Shown here piece by piece: positions 7,290 through 15,302 of a DNA stretch of 43,255 bases (within the stretch, counting starts at the first letter, position 1; every line of letters begins with the position of its first letter). The position numbers and the translations under genes are program-made. The stretch is taken from the NCBI GenBank assembly GCA_029260765.1, contig JAJDCP010000052.1:1-43255 (forward strand), written 5' to 3'. This stretch comes from Planctomycetota bacterium. Its GTDB lineage: Bacteria; Planctomycetota; J058; JAJDCP01. The notes under the pieces were generated by a model, which saw nothing but the letters and a program-made list of their open reading frames with translations, ran no database searches and was not told the origin of the DNA.

Positions 7290-9512
7290 TCAGCTGAGAA
7301 AGCGCGTGGCCGGCTCGAGCCACTTCGTCACATCATCATGAGTGCTGACATATTCGGCCAGCTTGAGCTTGCGGCTCTCGGCATCGCCTTCTTCGGCATT
7401 CAGCAGAGACAGCGGCAACGAGACGTCGGTGTGCTTGACCGTGTTGCGCAGGTCGCTGGCGAGATTCTCGAAGGTGTGGATGGCTTCTTCCATCGCCAGC
7501 TTGTAGTACCGCCAGAGCGCGCCCGACAGGTTGTTGCACAGCTCGGTAGCCTGCTCCTGGAAGGTGCTGTTGAGCACCTCGCGGAACTCACGCTCGATCG
7601 CGTCCGTCCAGGTCGCCTCCATCGTGGCAGGCTCCATTTCGGTCTGGCGCAGGTCCCAGGTCTCTTCGGTGGCGCGCCAGATGGTGACCATCTTCATGTC
7701 GCGCTTCAGCGTGGAGATCAGGGTCTTGTACCGGTCCATATAGGGCCGCTTGAGCTGCTTCTGGAAGTGCTCGAGGATCGGCTCCATATTGGTGGCGTCG
7801 AGCTCACCCGCGATCTTGGCGACAGCTCGCCCGACCACGCCGTCTTCGACCAACTCGACAAGCTTGACCGAGACCAGGTCTTTCATCGTCTCGATCGCAT
7901 CCATCTTGATGCGTTTCGGCGTCTTGACGTTCAGCCGGCTGCGGATACGGCGGAAACTCAGATGGCTGTTGTCTGCCTGAGTCAGCTTGCGGATGCCCGC
8001 CAGCAGCTTCTTTTTGGCGTCGGCAACCAGGCGCGGAATGCCATTCTCAAGGCCTTCCTCAGCGATACGTAGCTTCTCGTCGAAGCTGTAGGTGATCTTC
8101 TCGATGAACTCGCCGACCTGCTTGAGCTGATTCTTCGCGTCCGCGAGGATGTCTTCGACTTCGTCACGAAGCGGGTCGAGCATCTTGTCCATCACGTCGT
8201 GCACGAAGGTCAGGTCCTGGTGGATGCCCCGCAGGCGCTCCCGCTCGATGTCTTCTTTCAGATACTCGATCAGGTCGTTGCGCAGGCGCTCGACACCGCC
8301 GTCATTGTAGACAGCCTTCATACGTTCGAGCAGATCAGGCACGATGTTGAAGTCGATTCCGCCCAGCTTCTCGCGAGCCCCACGGTCGAACTCGTTCAAG
8401 TCCTGACGCTCGGTCTGACTCAGCTTGACGCGGGCGGCCTTCTCTGTCAGCTCAACCCACTTGGCGCTGGTCAGATAGATGCGGTCGGCGTTCATGCCCG
8501 CCCGCAGGATCTTGTTCTTGATCTGGTCGGTGTAGAGCTTCTCGACCTCTGCCTTGGTGATGTCCGAACGGCTCAGCTTGTCCCACATGTTGATCACGAA
8601 GAACATCTTGTTCTGGATCTCTTGGTGGTGCTTGCCCAGTTCTTTCTGGATGTCGACGTCGGCGGTCTTGAAGCCCTTGGGCTCGAGCACGGAGATGACC
8701 ACGTCTGCGTCTTTCATGAAGCTGTGGGTCAGCTCGCGCTGGCGCGGATTGGTCGAGTCGGTGCCAGGCAGGTCGACGATCTCGATGCCGTCCGTCGTGA
8801 ACATCGGATTCTTCTTGAACAGGTGAACCTGCTGAATCAGCAGCAGATGCCCCATGCCGCGGTCGTTCTTGTCGGTCGTCTGGTATTGGTCGGCATTGGC
8901 CAGACTGTCGATGTGCATGGTCCCGAGCCGGTTCGCGAACTTGTCGAGGGCCACCAGGAACTCTTTCAACTCGTCGAGGCGCTCGATCATACTCTGGTCG
9001 AAGGACTTCGACATCGCCTTGACCGAGCCCTTGACCGCCAGCAGGGCTTTGTCGGAAGTGAAGTCGCGCAGTAGATCGGCTTTCTTCTCGGCAAAGACAC
9101 CTTCATAGCGCGGATTCTCGATCAGGTTCCGCAAGGCGTCATCGCGGTTGAAGTAGGTGACCTCGACGTGTTCGTCCAGACCCGCCTCGGGTGCGCTGAC
9201 CTGTGTAATCGACAGGGTGCACTCACCCGACGCCGCAGGCAGCAGCTCGGGCTCTTGCAGCAGAGCGTTGATCAGAGTCGACTTGCCGCCGCTGAAGCCA
9301 CCAGCGAAGGCGACCTTGTAGCCTTCTTTCTGCAGGCGTTTGCCGGCACGATCGATGTGCACGCCTGGAGACACCGTCAGGTAGTCGGGGAACCCCGGAC
9401 ATACCTTGGTGTGGCGATGGTCTTCGCAGATCTGTTGATTGAGCTCGGAGATGTGTTCATAGACCTGGCTCAACAGCGAACGGCACTTCTGAATGGTGAT
9501 TTTGTCAGCCAT
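7290..9512 (-). CDS. dynamin-family large GTPase
   Basis: A 740-residue bacterial dynamin-like protein. GTPase motifs are clear: G1 GGFSGGKST (71-79), a switch-I Thr in GECTLSITQ (96-104), G3 DLPGTD (247-252) and G4 NMWDKL (308-313). The remaining 420 residues are long charged amphipathic helices, as in the stalk and bundle of dynamins, with clusters of Lys and Arg. There is no obvious transmembrane segment, so membrane contact would be peripheral. Dynamins bend, fuse or sever membranes on GTP hydrolysis. The gene lies 24 bases after the pseudokinase gene and 59 before the Hsp70-like gene on one strand, consistent with one operon. Start: ATG at 9512 with AAGGGA upstream. Bacterial dynamins often come in pairs; here only one is present. 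Confidence 0.88.
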   Translation of the reverse strand: MADKITIQKCRSLLSQVYEHISELNQQICEDHRHTKVCPGFPDYLTVSPGVHIDRAGKRLQKEGYKVAFAGGFSGGKSTLINALLQEPELLPAASGECTLSITQVSAPEAGLDEHVEVTYFNRDDALRNLIENPRYEGVFAEKKADLLRDFTSDKALLAVKGSVKAMSKSFDQSMIERLDELKEFLVALDKFANRLGTMHIDSLANADQYQTTDKNDRGMGHLLLIQQVHLFKKNPMFTTDGIEIVDLPGTDSTNPRQRELTHSFMKDADVVISVLEPKGFKTADVDIQKELGKHHQEIQNKMFFVINMWDKLSRSDITKAEVEKLYTDQIKNKILRAGMNADRIYLTSAKWVELTEKAARVKLSQTERQDLNEFDRGAREKLGGIDFNIVPDLLERMKAVYNDGGVERLRNDLIEYLKEDIERERLRGIHQDLTFVHDVMDKMLDPLRDEVEDILADAKNQLKQVGEFIEKITYSFDEKLRIAEEGLENGIPRLVADAKKKLLAGIRKLTQADNSHLSFRRIRSRLNVKTPKRIKMDAIETMKDLVSVKLVELVEDGVVGRAVAKIAGELDATNMEPILEHFQKQLKRPYMDRYKTLISTLKRDMKMVTIWRATEETWDLRQTEMEPATMEATWTDAIEREFREVLNSTFQEQATELCNNLSGALWRYYKLAMEEAIHTFENLASDLRNTVKHTDVSLPLSLLNAEEGDAESRKLKLAEYVSTHDDVTKWLEPATRFLS

Positions 9513-9536
9513 GCTTATCCCTTCTTGTTCAGCACA

Positions 9537-10409
9537 TTACGCCAGGGCTGGAGCCCGACCCTTGTCCATGCATGCCTCGAGCTCCTGCACGACACTCGAC
9601 ATCGAGCTCGGACGTCGGGTCGGTTCAGGATCGAGAGACTTTCGGACCAGATCGTTGAGCCGGCGGATGTCGAGGACGGTCGTCGGATCGTTCTTGATGA
9701 TGATGCGGTATTTCTGCTGCTTCTTGAGCTGCATGATGCCGTCGAAGCTGATCTCGTCACGCGGCAAGAAGGGGGACCGCCGGCAGAAGGTCTCGACCAC
9801 CATCGCGGCGAAGGAATAGATGTCCCCGCGCGCTGTGGGAGGTACCGGTTCAGGTTCACCCCTACCGTGGAACTGTGCGAGGATCTCAGGGGCCAGGTAG
9901 GGATAGACCGCCCGGATCACCGCCTCGTCGGCAAACTTCTTTTCGTCATAGAGATAGGCCACGCCCACGTCAGAAAGCAGGGGCAGAAACACACCCTTTC
10001 GGCGACGCAACAGGACGTTCGATGGCTTGACGTTCCCGTGGTGCATACCGGCCTTATGCATGGCCTCAAGGGCCTTCGCGACCTTGAGCAGCACCTCGAT
10101 CATGTCTCCGTAGGGCACTGGTTTCAGCAGATCCCACGAGATCGCCGAGACTTCAAGGTAGTCGGAGATGAACAGGTACTTGTAGCGCGAATCGAACTTG
10201 ATCTCGCGGTACTTGATCAAGTTCTTGTGGGTGACCTCGTCGTTACAGCGCTCAGCCCAATCGAGCTTCTTCGAGATCTTGGGGCTGCAGGTCTTGATGG
10301 CCACGCGCACCTCTTTGGCGTCGTGCCCCAGAAAGACCTCACCGGTGACTCCGGACCCGAGAGACCGCAACACAGTGTAACCCGCGATGCGGGATGGGAT
10401 CTTGGACAT
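9537..10409 (-). CDS. protein kinase-fold protein, probable pseudokinase
   Basis: A 290-residue kinase-fold protein filling almost its whole length. The glycine loop LGSGVTGEVF (17-26), the VAIK lysine (Lys39) and the APE motif (173-175) are intact, and DFG is DVG (147-149) with the metal-binding Asp kept. The catalytic loop, normally HRDxKPxN, reads HGNVKPSN at 124-131, so the catalytic Asp is Asn126. The codon is AAC, clearly readable at 10032-10034. ATP binding is likely retained but phosphotransfer is doubtful. Neither membrane segment nor sensory domain is seen. The start is the ATG at 10409 with GGAAGG six bases before it. This is the first gene of the set that continues into the dynamin-like and Hsp70-like genes, so it may act as a nucleotide-responsive scaffold or regulator for them. 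Confidence 0.85.
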   Translation of the reverse strand: MSKIPSRIAGYTVLRSLGSGVTGEVFLGHDAKEVRVAIKTCSPKISKKLDWAERCNDEVTHKNLIKYREIKFDSRYKYLFISDYLEVSAISWDLLKPVPYGDMIEVLLKVAKALEAMHKAGMHHGNVKPSNVLLRRRKGVFLPLLSDVGVAYLYDEKKFADEAVIRAVYPYLAPEILAQFHGRGEPEPVPPTARGDIYSFAAMVVETFCRRSPFLPRDEISFDGIMQLKKQQKYRIIIKNDPTTVLDIRRLNDLVRKSLDPEPTRRPSSMSSVVQELEACMDKGRAPALA

Positions 10410-10559
10410 TGGTACCTTCCCAATCGGCGGCCGTACTCTGCGAGAACCGGTAGCGTAGAAAAGTCAACGCAGAAGTCAACATCTTTTCTCAAGCGTCTGC
10501 GCTACCTTATATTAGAACAGCAGCCCGCAGAGCCATCAATTGCAAGATCAGACCAAGTC
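10410..10559 (-). promoter_or_regulatory. candidate promoter and dyad upstream of the pseudokinase gene
   Basis: Reading the minus strand, TTGACT (10479-10474) is followed after 16 bases by TACGCT (10457-10452), a plausible -35/-10 pair 43 bases before the start codon. An 8-base direct repeat, GTTGACTT on the minus strand, occurs at 10480-10473 and 10468-10461. The whole block is flanked by the inverted arms GGTAGCG (10449-10455) and CGCTACC (10500-10506). This could be an operator. No terminator for the upstream ubiD gene is evident. Confidence 0.4.
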
Positions 10560-11894
10560 TCAGTCCCCCATCGGGGCTCCCCCACGAAGCCTTGCAGTAT
10601 CGATGGCGGGGAACTGGAAACGCTCGAACTTCCATCGCTCCTTGCCCGCCGGAATCGTCAAGTCGAAGCCCGCTTTGCAGGTAAGCCGCGAGCTGGGATC
10701 GGCGGAAGGATCGAGCGAGGAGCCACGAGTACCGGGAAAGAGATGGAGATCCCTGTCCGCCTGGAATCGCGTCGCCAGGCTCCATTCCACCGCCTGCGGG
10801 TCGAACGGATCGACGTCGGCATCGACCACGAAGACATGCTTCAGTGAGCTGTGTCCCCGGAAGGCCGCGTCGATCGCCGCCCGCACGTCTTCCTCCCCGC
10901 GCTTTTCGATCTGTACCACCGCGTGCAGCCAGCTCGCTCCTCCGGGCGTGATGTGCACCGCCTTGCAGTCGCAGACAGCGCGCACCTCCCGCAGGATGGT
11001 CGGTTCCCGTGGCAATCCCATCAGCAGTTTGTGTTCGAGCCCTCCGGACAACAGCGCGTGGTAGATCGGGTCCTTACGGCTGGTGATGCGCTCGACTCTG
11101 AACACCGGCCCCTGGCGCACGATGTCGCGGGTCTCGGTCAAGTCGACGAACGGCCCCTCTGGATGTGTCTCGGCGAGCGAGATACGCCCTTCGAGCACCC
11201 ACTCGGCGCTGGCCGGGACGAGCAGCTCCGGATCGATGCGCGCAGGGCACAGCTCGAGTCCCGCCAGGGCTGCCGCCACACCATACTCCGAGCGGCCCGG
11301 CCCCAGGCTGATCGCCGCAGCGAGCAGCAGCGAAGGCGGTAGACCCAGCACCATGGCGGCGGGCAGGCTTCCTCCAGCACGTTTCAGGAAGTGCATCAGG
11401 TCCCGATCAAGGATGCGCAGAGCGAAGCTGCGTGGCCCGATCACCAGGCTGCGGTGGTAGGACAGATTGTGCCCCAGCTCGGGATCGCGCACAACATACA
11501 CGCCTGCTGTCACATAGGGTCCACCGTCGTCGGCGGCGTGCGTGAAGATCGGCAAAGCCGCGATGTCGACGGCATCTCCTTCAAGCACAACTTCCTGGCA
11601 TGCCCCCTGCGCCACCCGCGTCGGCTCGCCGGGCGTGTCGAGGGCGCGCGCGATCGCCTCTGTGACCTCGGAGACCTCGACGCCGATGGCGCGGGCAAAC
11701 GTGGCCCGCGACGCGATCACATTTCCCACCGCGGGGCGCGCATTCTCGCGGAAGCCCTGAAAACGCACGGTATGCCCCGAGAGACTGTGCAGCGCCGCGG
11801 CCGCCTCGAGCTTCAAAGAGAGCTCCGGCGCCAGCTCGACCAGCTCGCCGGCCGCCTCCAGATCGGCCAGATGCTCACGCAGGCTGCCGCTCAC
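10560..11894 (-). CDS. ubiD: UbiD-family prenyl-FMN-dependent decarboxylase
   Basis: A 444-residue UbiD-type decarboxylase, using prenylated FMN to remove CO2 from an unsaturated carboxylic acid. Family features run from the N-terminal segment through the conserved HNLSYHRS region (about 143-150) and GRSEYGVAAALAG (about 199-211) to a C-terminal stretch resembling VVDADVDPFDPQAVEW, GSSLDPSA and KAGFDLT. This general layout is shared by UbiD and the archaeal anhydromevalonate phosphate decarboxylases. The start is GTG at 11894, overlapping the ubiX stop as GTGA, with AAGGGG six bases upstream, so the two are translationally coupled. The substrate is not determined by sequence. Candidates are trans-anhydromevalonate 5-phosphate, given the adjacent mevalonate kinase, or a quinone precursor. 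Confidence 0.92.
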   Translation of the reverse strand: MSGSLREHLADLEAAGELVELAPELSLKLEAAAALHSLSGHTVRFQGFRENARPAVGNVIASRATFARAIGVEVSEVTEAIARALDTPGEPTRVAQGACQEVVLEGDAVDIAALPIFTHAADDGGPYVTAGVYVVRDPELGHNLSYHRSLVIGPRSFALRILDRDLMHFLKRAGGSLPAAMVLGLPPSLLLAAAISLGPGRSEYGVAAALAGLELCPARIDPELLVPASAEWVLEGRISLAETHPEGPFVDLTETRDIVRQGPVFRVERITSRKDPIYHALLSGGLEHKLLMGLPREPTILREVRAVCDCKAVHITPGGASWLHAVVQIEKRGEEDVRAAIDAAFRGHSSLKHVFVVDADVDPFDPQAVEWSLATRFQADRDLHLFPGTRGSSLDPSADPSSRLTCKAGFDLTIPAGKERWKFERFQFPAIDTARLRGGAPMGD

Positions 11895-12454
11895 GTCATC
11901 CCCTTCCAGCGTTTGTACAGCTCGTGTTCAACACCGAGCATATCGAGGACCTTGCCGGCGCCGAAGTCGATCATGTCCTGCAAGCTCTTGGGGCGGTGGT
12001 AGAAGCCCGGCGCGAGGGGCAACATCACGGCTCCGGCACGCGCCAGACTCAAGCAGTTCTCAAGCATCGGCAGCGAAACCGGGGCCTCGCGGAATGCCAC
12101 GACCAGCCGCCGCCGGGTGCGCAGCTGGATGTCTGCCGCCCGCCCGATCAGGCTCTCAGAGCCGGCCCGGGCGATCTCCGAGAGCGTCTTGACCGTGGTC
12201 GGGCAGACCGCCATGCCATCGACGCCGAACGAGCTGGAGCTGATCGCCGCCCCCATATCCTTGTTGCTGTAGCTGACCGTGGCGAGCTTCTCGATCACAT
12301 CGGGGTCGAGGTCGGTCTCTTCGCGGATCACCACTTTGGCCCAGCGACTCAGTACCAGATGGGTCTCTATGCCCAGCTCATGGAGTGTCTCGAGCACGCG
12401 GACTCCGTAGATGACCCCGCTGGCCCCCGTGATTCCCAACACAATCCGCATCAT
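11891..12454 (-). CDS. ubiX: UbiX flavin prenyltransferase
   Basis: A 187-residue UbiX/Pad1-type enzyme that prenylates reduced FMN with dimethylallyl phosphate to make the cofactor of UbiD decarboxylases. The N-terminal GITGASGVIYG flavin-binding stretch, the SSSFGVDGMAVCPTT region and the C-terminal PLAPGFYHRP segment are typical, and the length is normal. Two ATGs lie in tandem at 12454 and 12451. The first overlaps the upstream kinase-phosphatase stop as ATGA and follows GGGGG, so the genes are coupled. Cytoplasmic, usually a dodecamer. It serves the UbiD protein encoded immediately downstream. Confidence 0.95.
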   Translation of the reverse strand: MMRIVLGITGASGVIYGVRVLETLHELGIETHLVLSRWAKVVIREETDLDPDVIEKLATVSYSNKDMGAAISSSSFGVDGMAVCPTTVKTLSEIARAGSESLIGRAADIQLRTRRRLVVAFREAPVSLPMLENCLSLARAGAVMLPLAPGFYHRPKSLQDMIDFGAGKVLDMLGVEHELYKRWKGMT

Positions 12455-14169
12455 GATTCCCCCGCCAGGCCGTCGAGCCAGGCCGGCACCTCAGCGATGC
12501 TGGGCAAGACAGCGTCTGGAGCCACACCATCGGGGAAGGCATCGCCCCGCCGGTACGTCCCGGTCAGAACCAGTGCACAGGCACGCAGCCCCGCGTTGCT
12601 CGATCCGATCAGATCGGAGAATAGAGAATCGCCTACGAATGCGACCTCGTCCGCAGGCAGCCCGAGGCGTTCAAGGCCTTGCTGGAAGAACTTCGCCTGC
12701 GGCTTGCCGCACAGGATGGGCTCTTGATCGCTACAGAAGCTCACCGCTGCCACCAGACCCCCCAACCCCAGAGAGCGCTGGCCGGAGGTGTCGGGATAGC
12801 TCTTGTCCATGTGGGCAGCGAACAAGGGCGCGCCCGCATCGACAGCCTGGAACGCCGCGCTCAGCTCTGCAAAGCCCGCCTGCCGGTCATAGCCTATGTA
12901 CACACAGTCGGCCGATCCCTCGCGGCTCGGCTGCAAGCCTGCGGCGGCGAAGTCGGCATCGGCGTGGGGCGGGGCGAGCAGGTGCACTTTCGCGCCGGGC
13001 TGAGCTGCGCGGATGGCCGCCAGAGTTGCTTCCTGCGCGGTCAAGACTTCCTCCGGCGCGACCTCGATGCCCGCCGCTCCCAACACCTCGGCCAGAGCCT
13101 GCGAGGAGAAGCGCGTCAGATTGGTCAGCAGCATGAGCTTCAGGCCGCGCGCCCGGATGGCCCGCAGCGCCTCTGCGGCTCCAGGCAGCGCCAGATGGTG
13201 ACGCACCAGCACCCCGTCGACATCGAGGAACACGCCGCGCAACCTGGGCCAGGGCTCGGCCTCGATCCGCACACAACGCGTGAACGCGGCTCCGGCCTGC
13301 CGCAACGCCAGGGCCAGTTTGTCCGGCTCGCCCGCGGACAACGCGATCAATGAGCCACCGCCTCCCGCACCGGTGAGCTTGGCACCGAGCGCACCGGCTG
13401 CCCGAGCCGCGTGAACCAGGGCGTCGAGCTGGGGCGTCGAGACACGCAGGGCCTGGAGCAGGCCATGGTTCTCGTCAAACAGGGCGCCGAGCTCTTCGAG
13501 CCTGCCGGCGGTCAGCGCCCGAGCGCCATCGTCGGCGACCCTACCGATCTGGTTGAGAATGCGCCCCACGCTGCGCGGCCGCGCCTCGCGCAAGCGGCGG
13601 ACGCCCGCCACCAGCTCGCCGGTGTTGCCCGAGCTGCCCGTGTAGGCGAGCACGAAGCGCAACGCAGCCCGAGGCGCGAGACGTTCGACCACCCGCTGTC
13701 CACCGGAGCGGCGGAAGCGGATCAGACCGCCGCGCGCCGCGGCCGCCGTGTCGATGCCCGAGGGATCGCCGTGAAAGATGCGCTCCAGCTCGAGCGCGTG
13801 TTCTTCGAGTTGCTCGTTCGCCAGGGGACGCTGCTGCAATCCGGCCACCGCCCGCAGCGCCGCAACCGCGAGCGCCGCGCTGCTGCCAAGACCTCCGCCT
13901 GCCGGCAGCTGCGGCTCGACCTCGAGCACCAGGCAGGGTTCGTCCATCAACCTGCGCAGAGTCTCGAACCAGCGCGCCAGCGCTTCCTGCTCAGGGGGAT
14001 GCGTGCCGCTGCCCAGCTCGACCCGCCAGGCCGGGATGCGCAGGCAGGGCTCGGCCGCACGCGCGGCGCTGGCGCGGACCCCGTCAGGCAGAGCGAGAGC
14101 CAGGGCGGGCTGCCCATAGACGACCGCGTGCTCTCCGAACAGAATGGCTTTACCATGTCCGCTGAACAT
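12451..14169 (-). CDS. mevalonate kinase fused to HAD-family phosphatase
   Basis: A 572-residue two-domain protein. Residues 1-305 are a GHMP kinase of the mevalonate kinase type: GKAILFGEHAVVYGQ (6-20), the ATP loop PAGGGLGSSAAL (89-100), HGDPSGIDTA with Asp140 as likely base, and KLTGAGGGGS (264-273). Residues 312-572 are a HAD hydrolase of the NagD/phosphoglycolate phosphatase class. It has DVDGV (Asp316, Asp318), LLTN (347-350), GKPQAKFF (Lys489) and GDSLFSDL (Asp514). All four HAD motifs are present, so both halves look active. The start is the ATG at 14169 at the kinase N-terminus; the open frame upstream is antisense to the reductase gene. The ubiX and ubiD genes follow with overlaps. 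The phosphatase substrate is unknown; dimethylallyl diphosphate or a mevalonate intermediate would fit. Confidence 0.9.
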   Translation of the reverse strand: MFSGHGKAILFGEHAVVYGQPALALALPDGVRASAARAAEPCLRIPAWRVELGSGTHPPEQEALARWFETLRRLMDEPCLVLEVEPQLPAGGGLGSSAALAVAALRAVAGLQQRPLANEQLEEHALELERIFHGDPSGIDTAAAARGGLIRFRRSGGQRVVERLAPRAALRFVLAYTGSSGNTGELVAGVRRLREARPRSVGRILNQIGRVADDGARALTAGRLEELGALFDENHGLLQALRVSTPQLDALVHAARAAGALGAKLTGAGGGGSLIALSAGEPDKLALALRQAGAAFTRCVRIEAEPWPRLRGVFLDVDGVLVRHHLALPGAAEALRAIRARGLKLMLLTNLTRFSSQALAEVLGAAGIEVAPEEVLTAQEATLAAIRAAQPGAKVHLLAPPHADADFAAAGLQPSREGSADCVYIGYDRQAGFAELSAAFQAVDAGAPLFAAHMDKSYPDTSGQRSLGLGGLVAAVSFCSDQEPILCGKPQAKFFQQGLERLGLPADEVAFVGDSLFSDLIGSSNAGLRACALVLTGTYRRGDAFPDGVAPDAVLPSIAEVPAWLDGLAGES

Positions 14170-14233
14170 GGCGCCCAGTGTAGAGGTTTCCCGGGCCGGC
14201 ACAAGAGCGCGCCAGACACAGGAGGTGGGTACG

Positions 14234-14668
14234 ATGGAGACGATTCCCCTGGAGGGCTCCGACCTCCGGCTCTCGCTGCTCGGGCAAGGGACCTGGCAGA
14301 TCAGCAGCCAGGGCAGCGCGGCCGAGCGGGCGCTCGACGCGCTGGAGCGCGGCATCGCCCTCGGCATGACCCACCTGGACAGGTATGGTTCGGGTGCATC
14401 TGAGCGTCTGCTGGCGAGGCTATGGCAGGAGCGGGGTGTCGCACGCGAGCAACTCGTGCTCGCCTCCAAAGTGCTGCCTTCCCATGCCTCCCGCAAGGGC
14501 ACCATCGAGGCTTGTGAGCGCAGCTTGCGACGGCTGGGATGCGCCGAGAAGCTCGCGCACGTCGAAGAGAACTTTCGGGGCACACGCTTCGAGCTGAGCC
14601 CTCAAGAAACGGCGGCCATCGATCGCGGCTTCCCTGTGCGCGGCGGCGACTCCCTGGCGATGTTGTAG
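14234..14668 (+). CDS. aldo/keto reductase remnant with internal in-frame deletion
   Basis: A 144-residue product with both ends of an aldo/keto reductase but no middle. The N-terminal half has LGQGTWQIS, then HLDRYGSGASE, where TAEMYG would be expected, and ASKVLPSHASRKGT with the catalytic Lys. After SLRRLG it jumps to HVEENF, ELSPQETAAIDRGFP and a final SLAML, the typical C-terminal tail. About 130 residues of the TIM barrel, including the catalytic His segment after strand 4, are missing. Family members are about 270-280 residues. The start ATG at 14234 has a perfect GGAGGT seven bases upstream. It is divergent from the mevalonate kinase fusion with a 64-base gap. Probably inactive, yet the frame is kept open. 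It could instead be an assembly collapse. Confidence 0.65.
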   Translation: METIPLEGSDLRLSLLGQGTWQISSQGSAAERALDALERGIALGMTHLDRYGSGASERLLARLWQERGVAREQLVLASKVLPSHASRKGTIEACERSLRRLGCAEKLAHVEENFRGTRFELSPQETAAIDRGFPVRGGDSLAML

Positions 14669-14672
14669 TCGC

Positions 14673-15302
14673 TCAGGCTGCCAGAGCCGCTCGAGGTCGA
14701 GGCTGCTGGCGCTCGACCAGCGCAACCTCGAGCGCGTCGAAATGCACCTGCACCTCTCCGGCCGGCAGGCCACGAACCCAGGCTCGGCCGGCCGCATCCA
14801 GCGATCCGCGACGCTCACTGCCGTCGGCGCAGGTGAGGCGATAGCCCGCCCCGGCGCGCGGCCGCTGTTGGTCTTCGTCGAGCAGCTCCAGCCAGAGATC
14901 CTCGGTCAACTGCAGATCCGCCGACTGTGCGTTGAAGTGCCTGGCCCGCACGACGAAGCGGAACGCTTGGCTGCGGATTCCTTCGACATGGCTGTGCTGC
15001 CACAACGCACAGATGCGGCCTTGGCGGACATGGGCCTGCAGGGTCTGCAGCACACGCTGGCTGGCGGCATCGCAGATCTGCAGCTCGGCGGGAGTTCCAT
15101 CGGGCAGGCCCGAGCATTCGGTGACCAGGCGAAGATGGGAGCCGGCGGACGTCTGTTGGAGCGCCTGATCGACGGCCAGCGCCAACCAGCGAGCATTGTG
15201 CAGACCCGGGCGGGGCATCACGATCGCATAGCTGATGCCCGTCTTCAGACCCCTGCAGCGGCTTCCAACGGACGTGTAGCGGTCTTTCTTGAGCTCGAGC
15301 AT
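14673..15302 (-). CDS. unrecognised protein with C-terminal beta domain
   Basis: A 209-residue protein without signal peptide. I do not recognise the first 130 residues. The last 70 read like a small regulatory or carboxypeptidase-regulatory-like beta sandwich: LWLELLDED, then YRLTCADGSERRGSLD and GRAWVRGLPAGEVQVHF. That pattern of an elaborated DG-S-x-x-G...G-L-P-x-G recurs in secreted or type VI secretion-associated proteins. The start is the ATG at 15302 with AGGAGA seven bases upstream; the frame stays open far upstream, but that part is antisense to the neighbouring gene. It converges with the reductase gene (4-base gap). Function unknown. Confidence 0.7.
   Translation of the reverse strand: MLELKKDRYTSVGSRCRGLKTGISYAIVMPRPGLHNARWLALAVDQALQQTSAGSHLRLVTECSGLPDGTPAELQICDAASQRVLQTLQAHVRQGRICALWQHSHVEGIRSQAFRFVVRARHFNAQSADLQLTEDLWLELLDEDQQRPRAGAGYRLTCADGSERRGSLDAAGRAWVRGLPAGEVQVHFDALEVALVERQQPRPRAALAA

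Noticed and set aside
13411..14403. Plus-strand frame of 330 residues opposite the mevalonate kinase part
   Set aside because: It lies antisense to conserved kinase motifs and shows no family similarity; GC-rich third positions keep the frame open by chance.
14170..14583. N-terminal extension of the mevalonate kinase-phosphatase frame
   Set aside because: The extra 138 residues are antisense to the aldo/keto reductase and the kinase starts naturally at the ATG at 14169.
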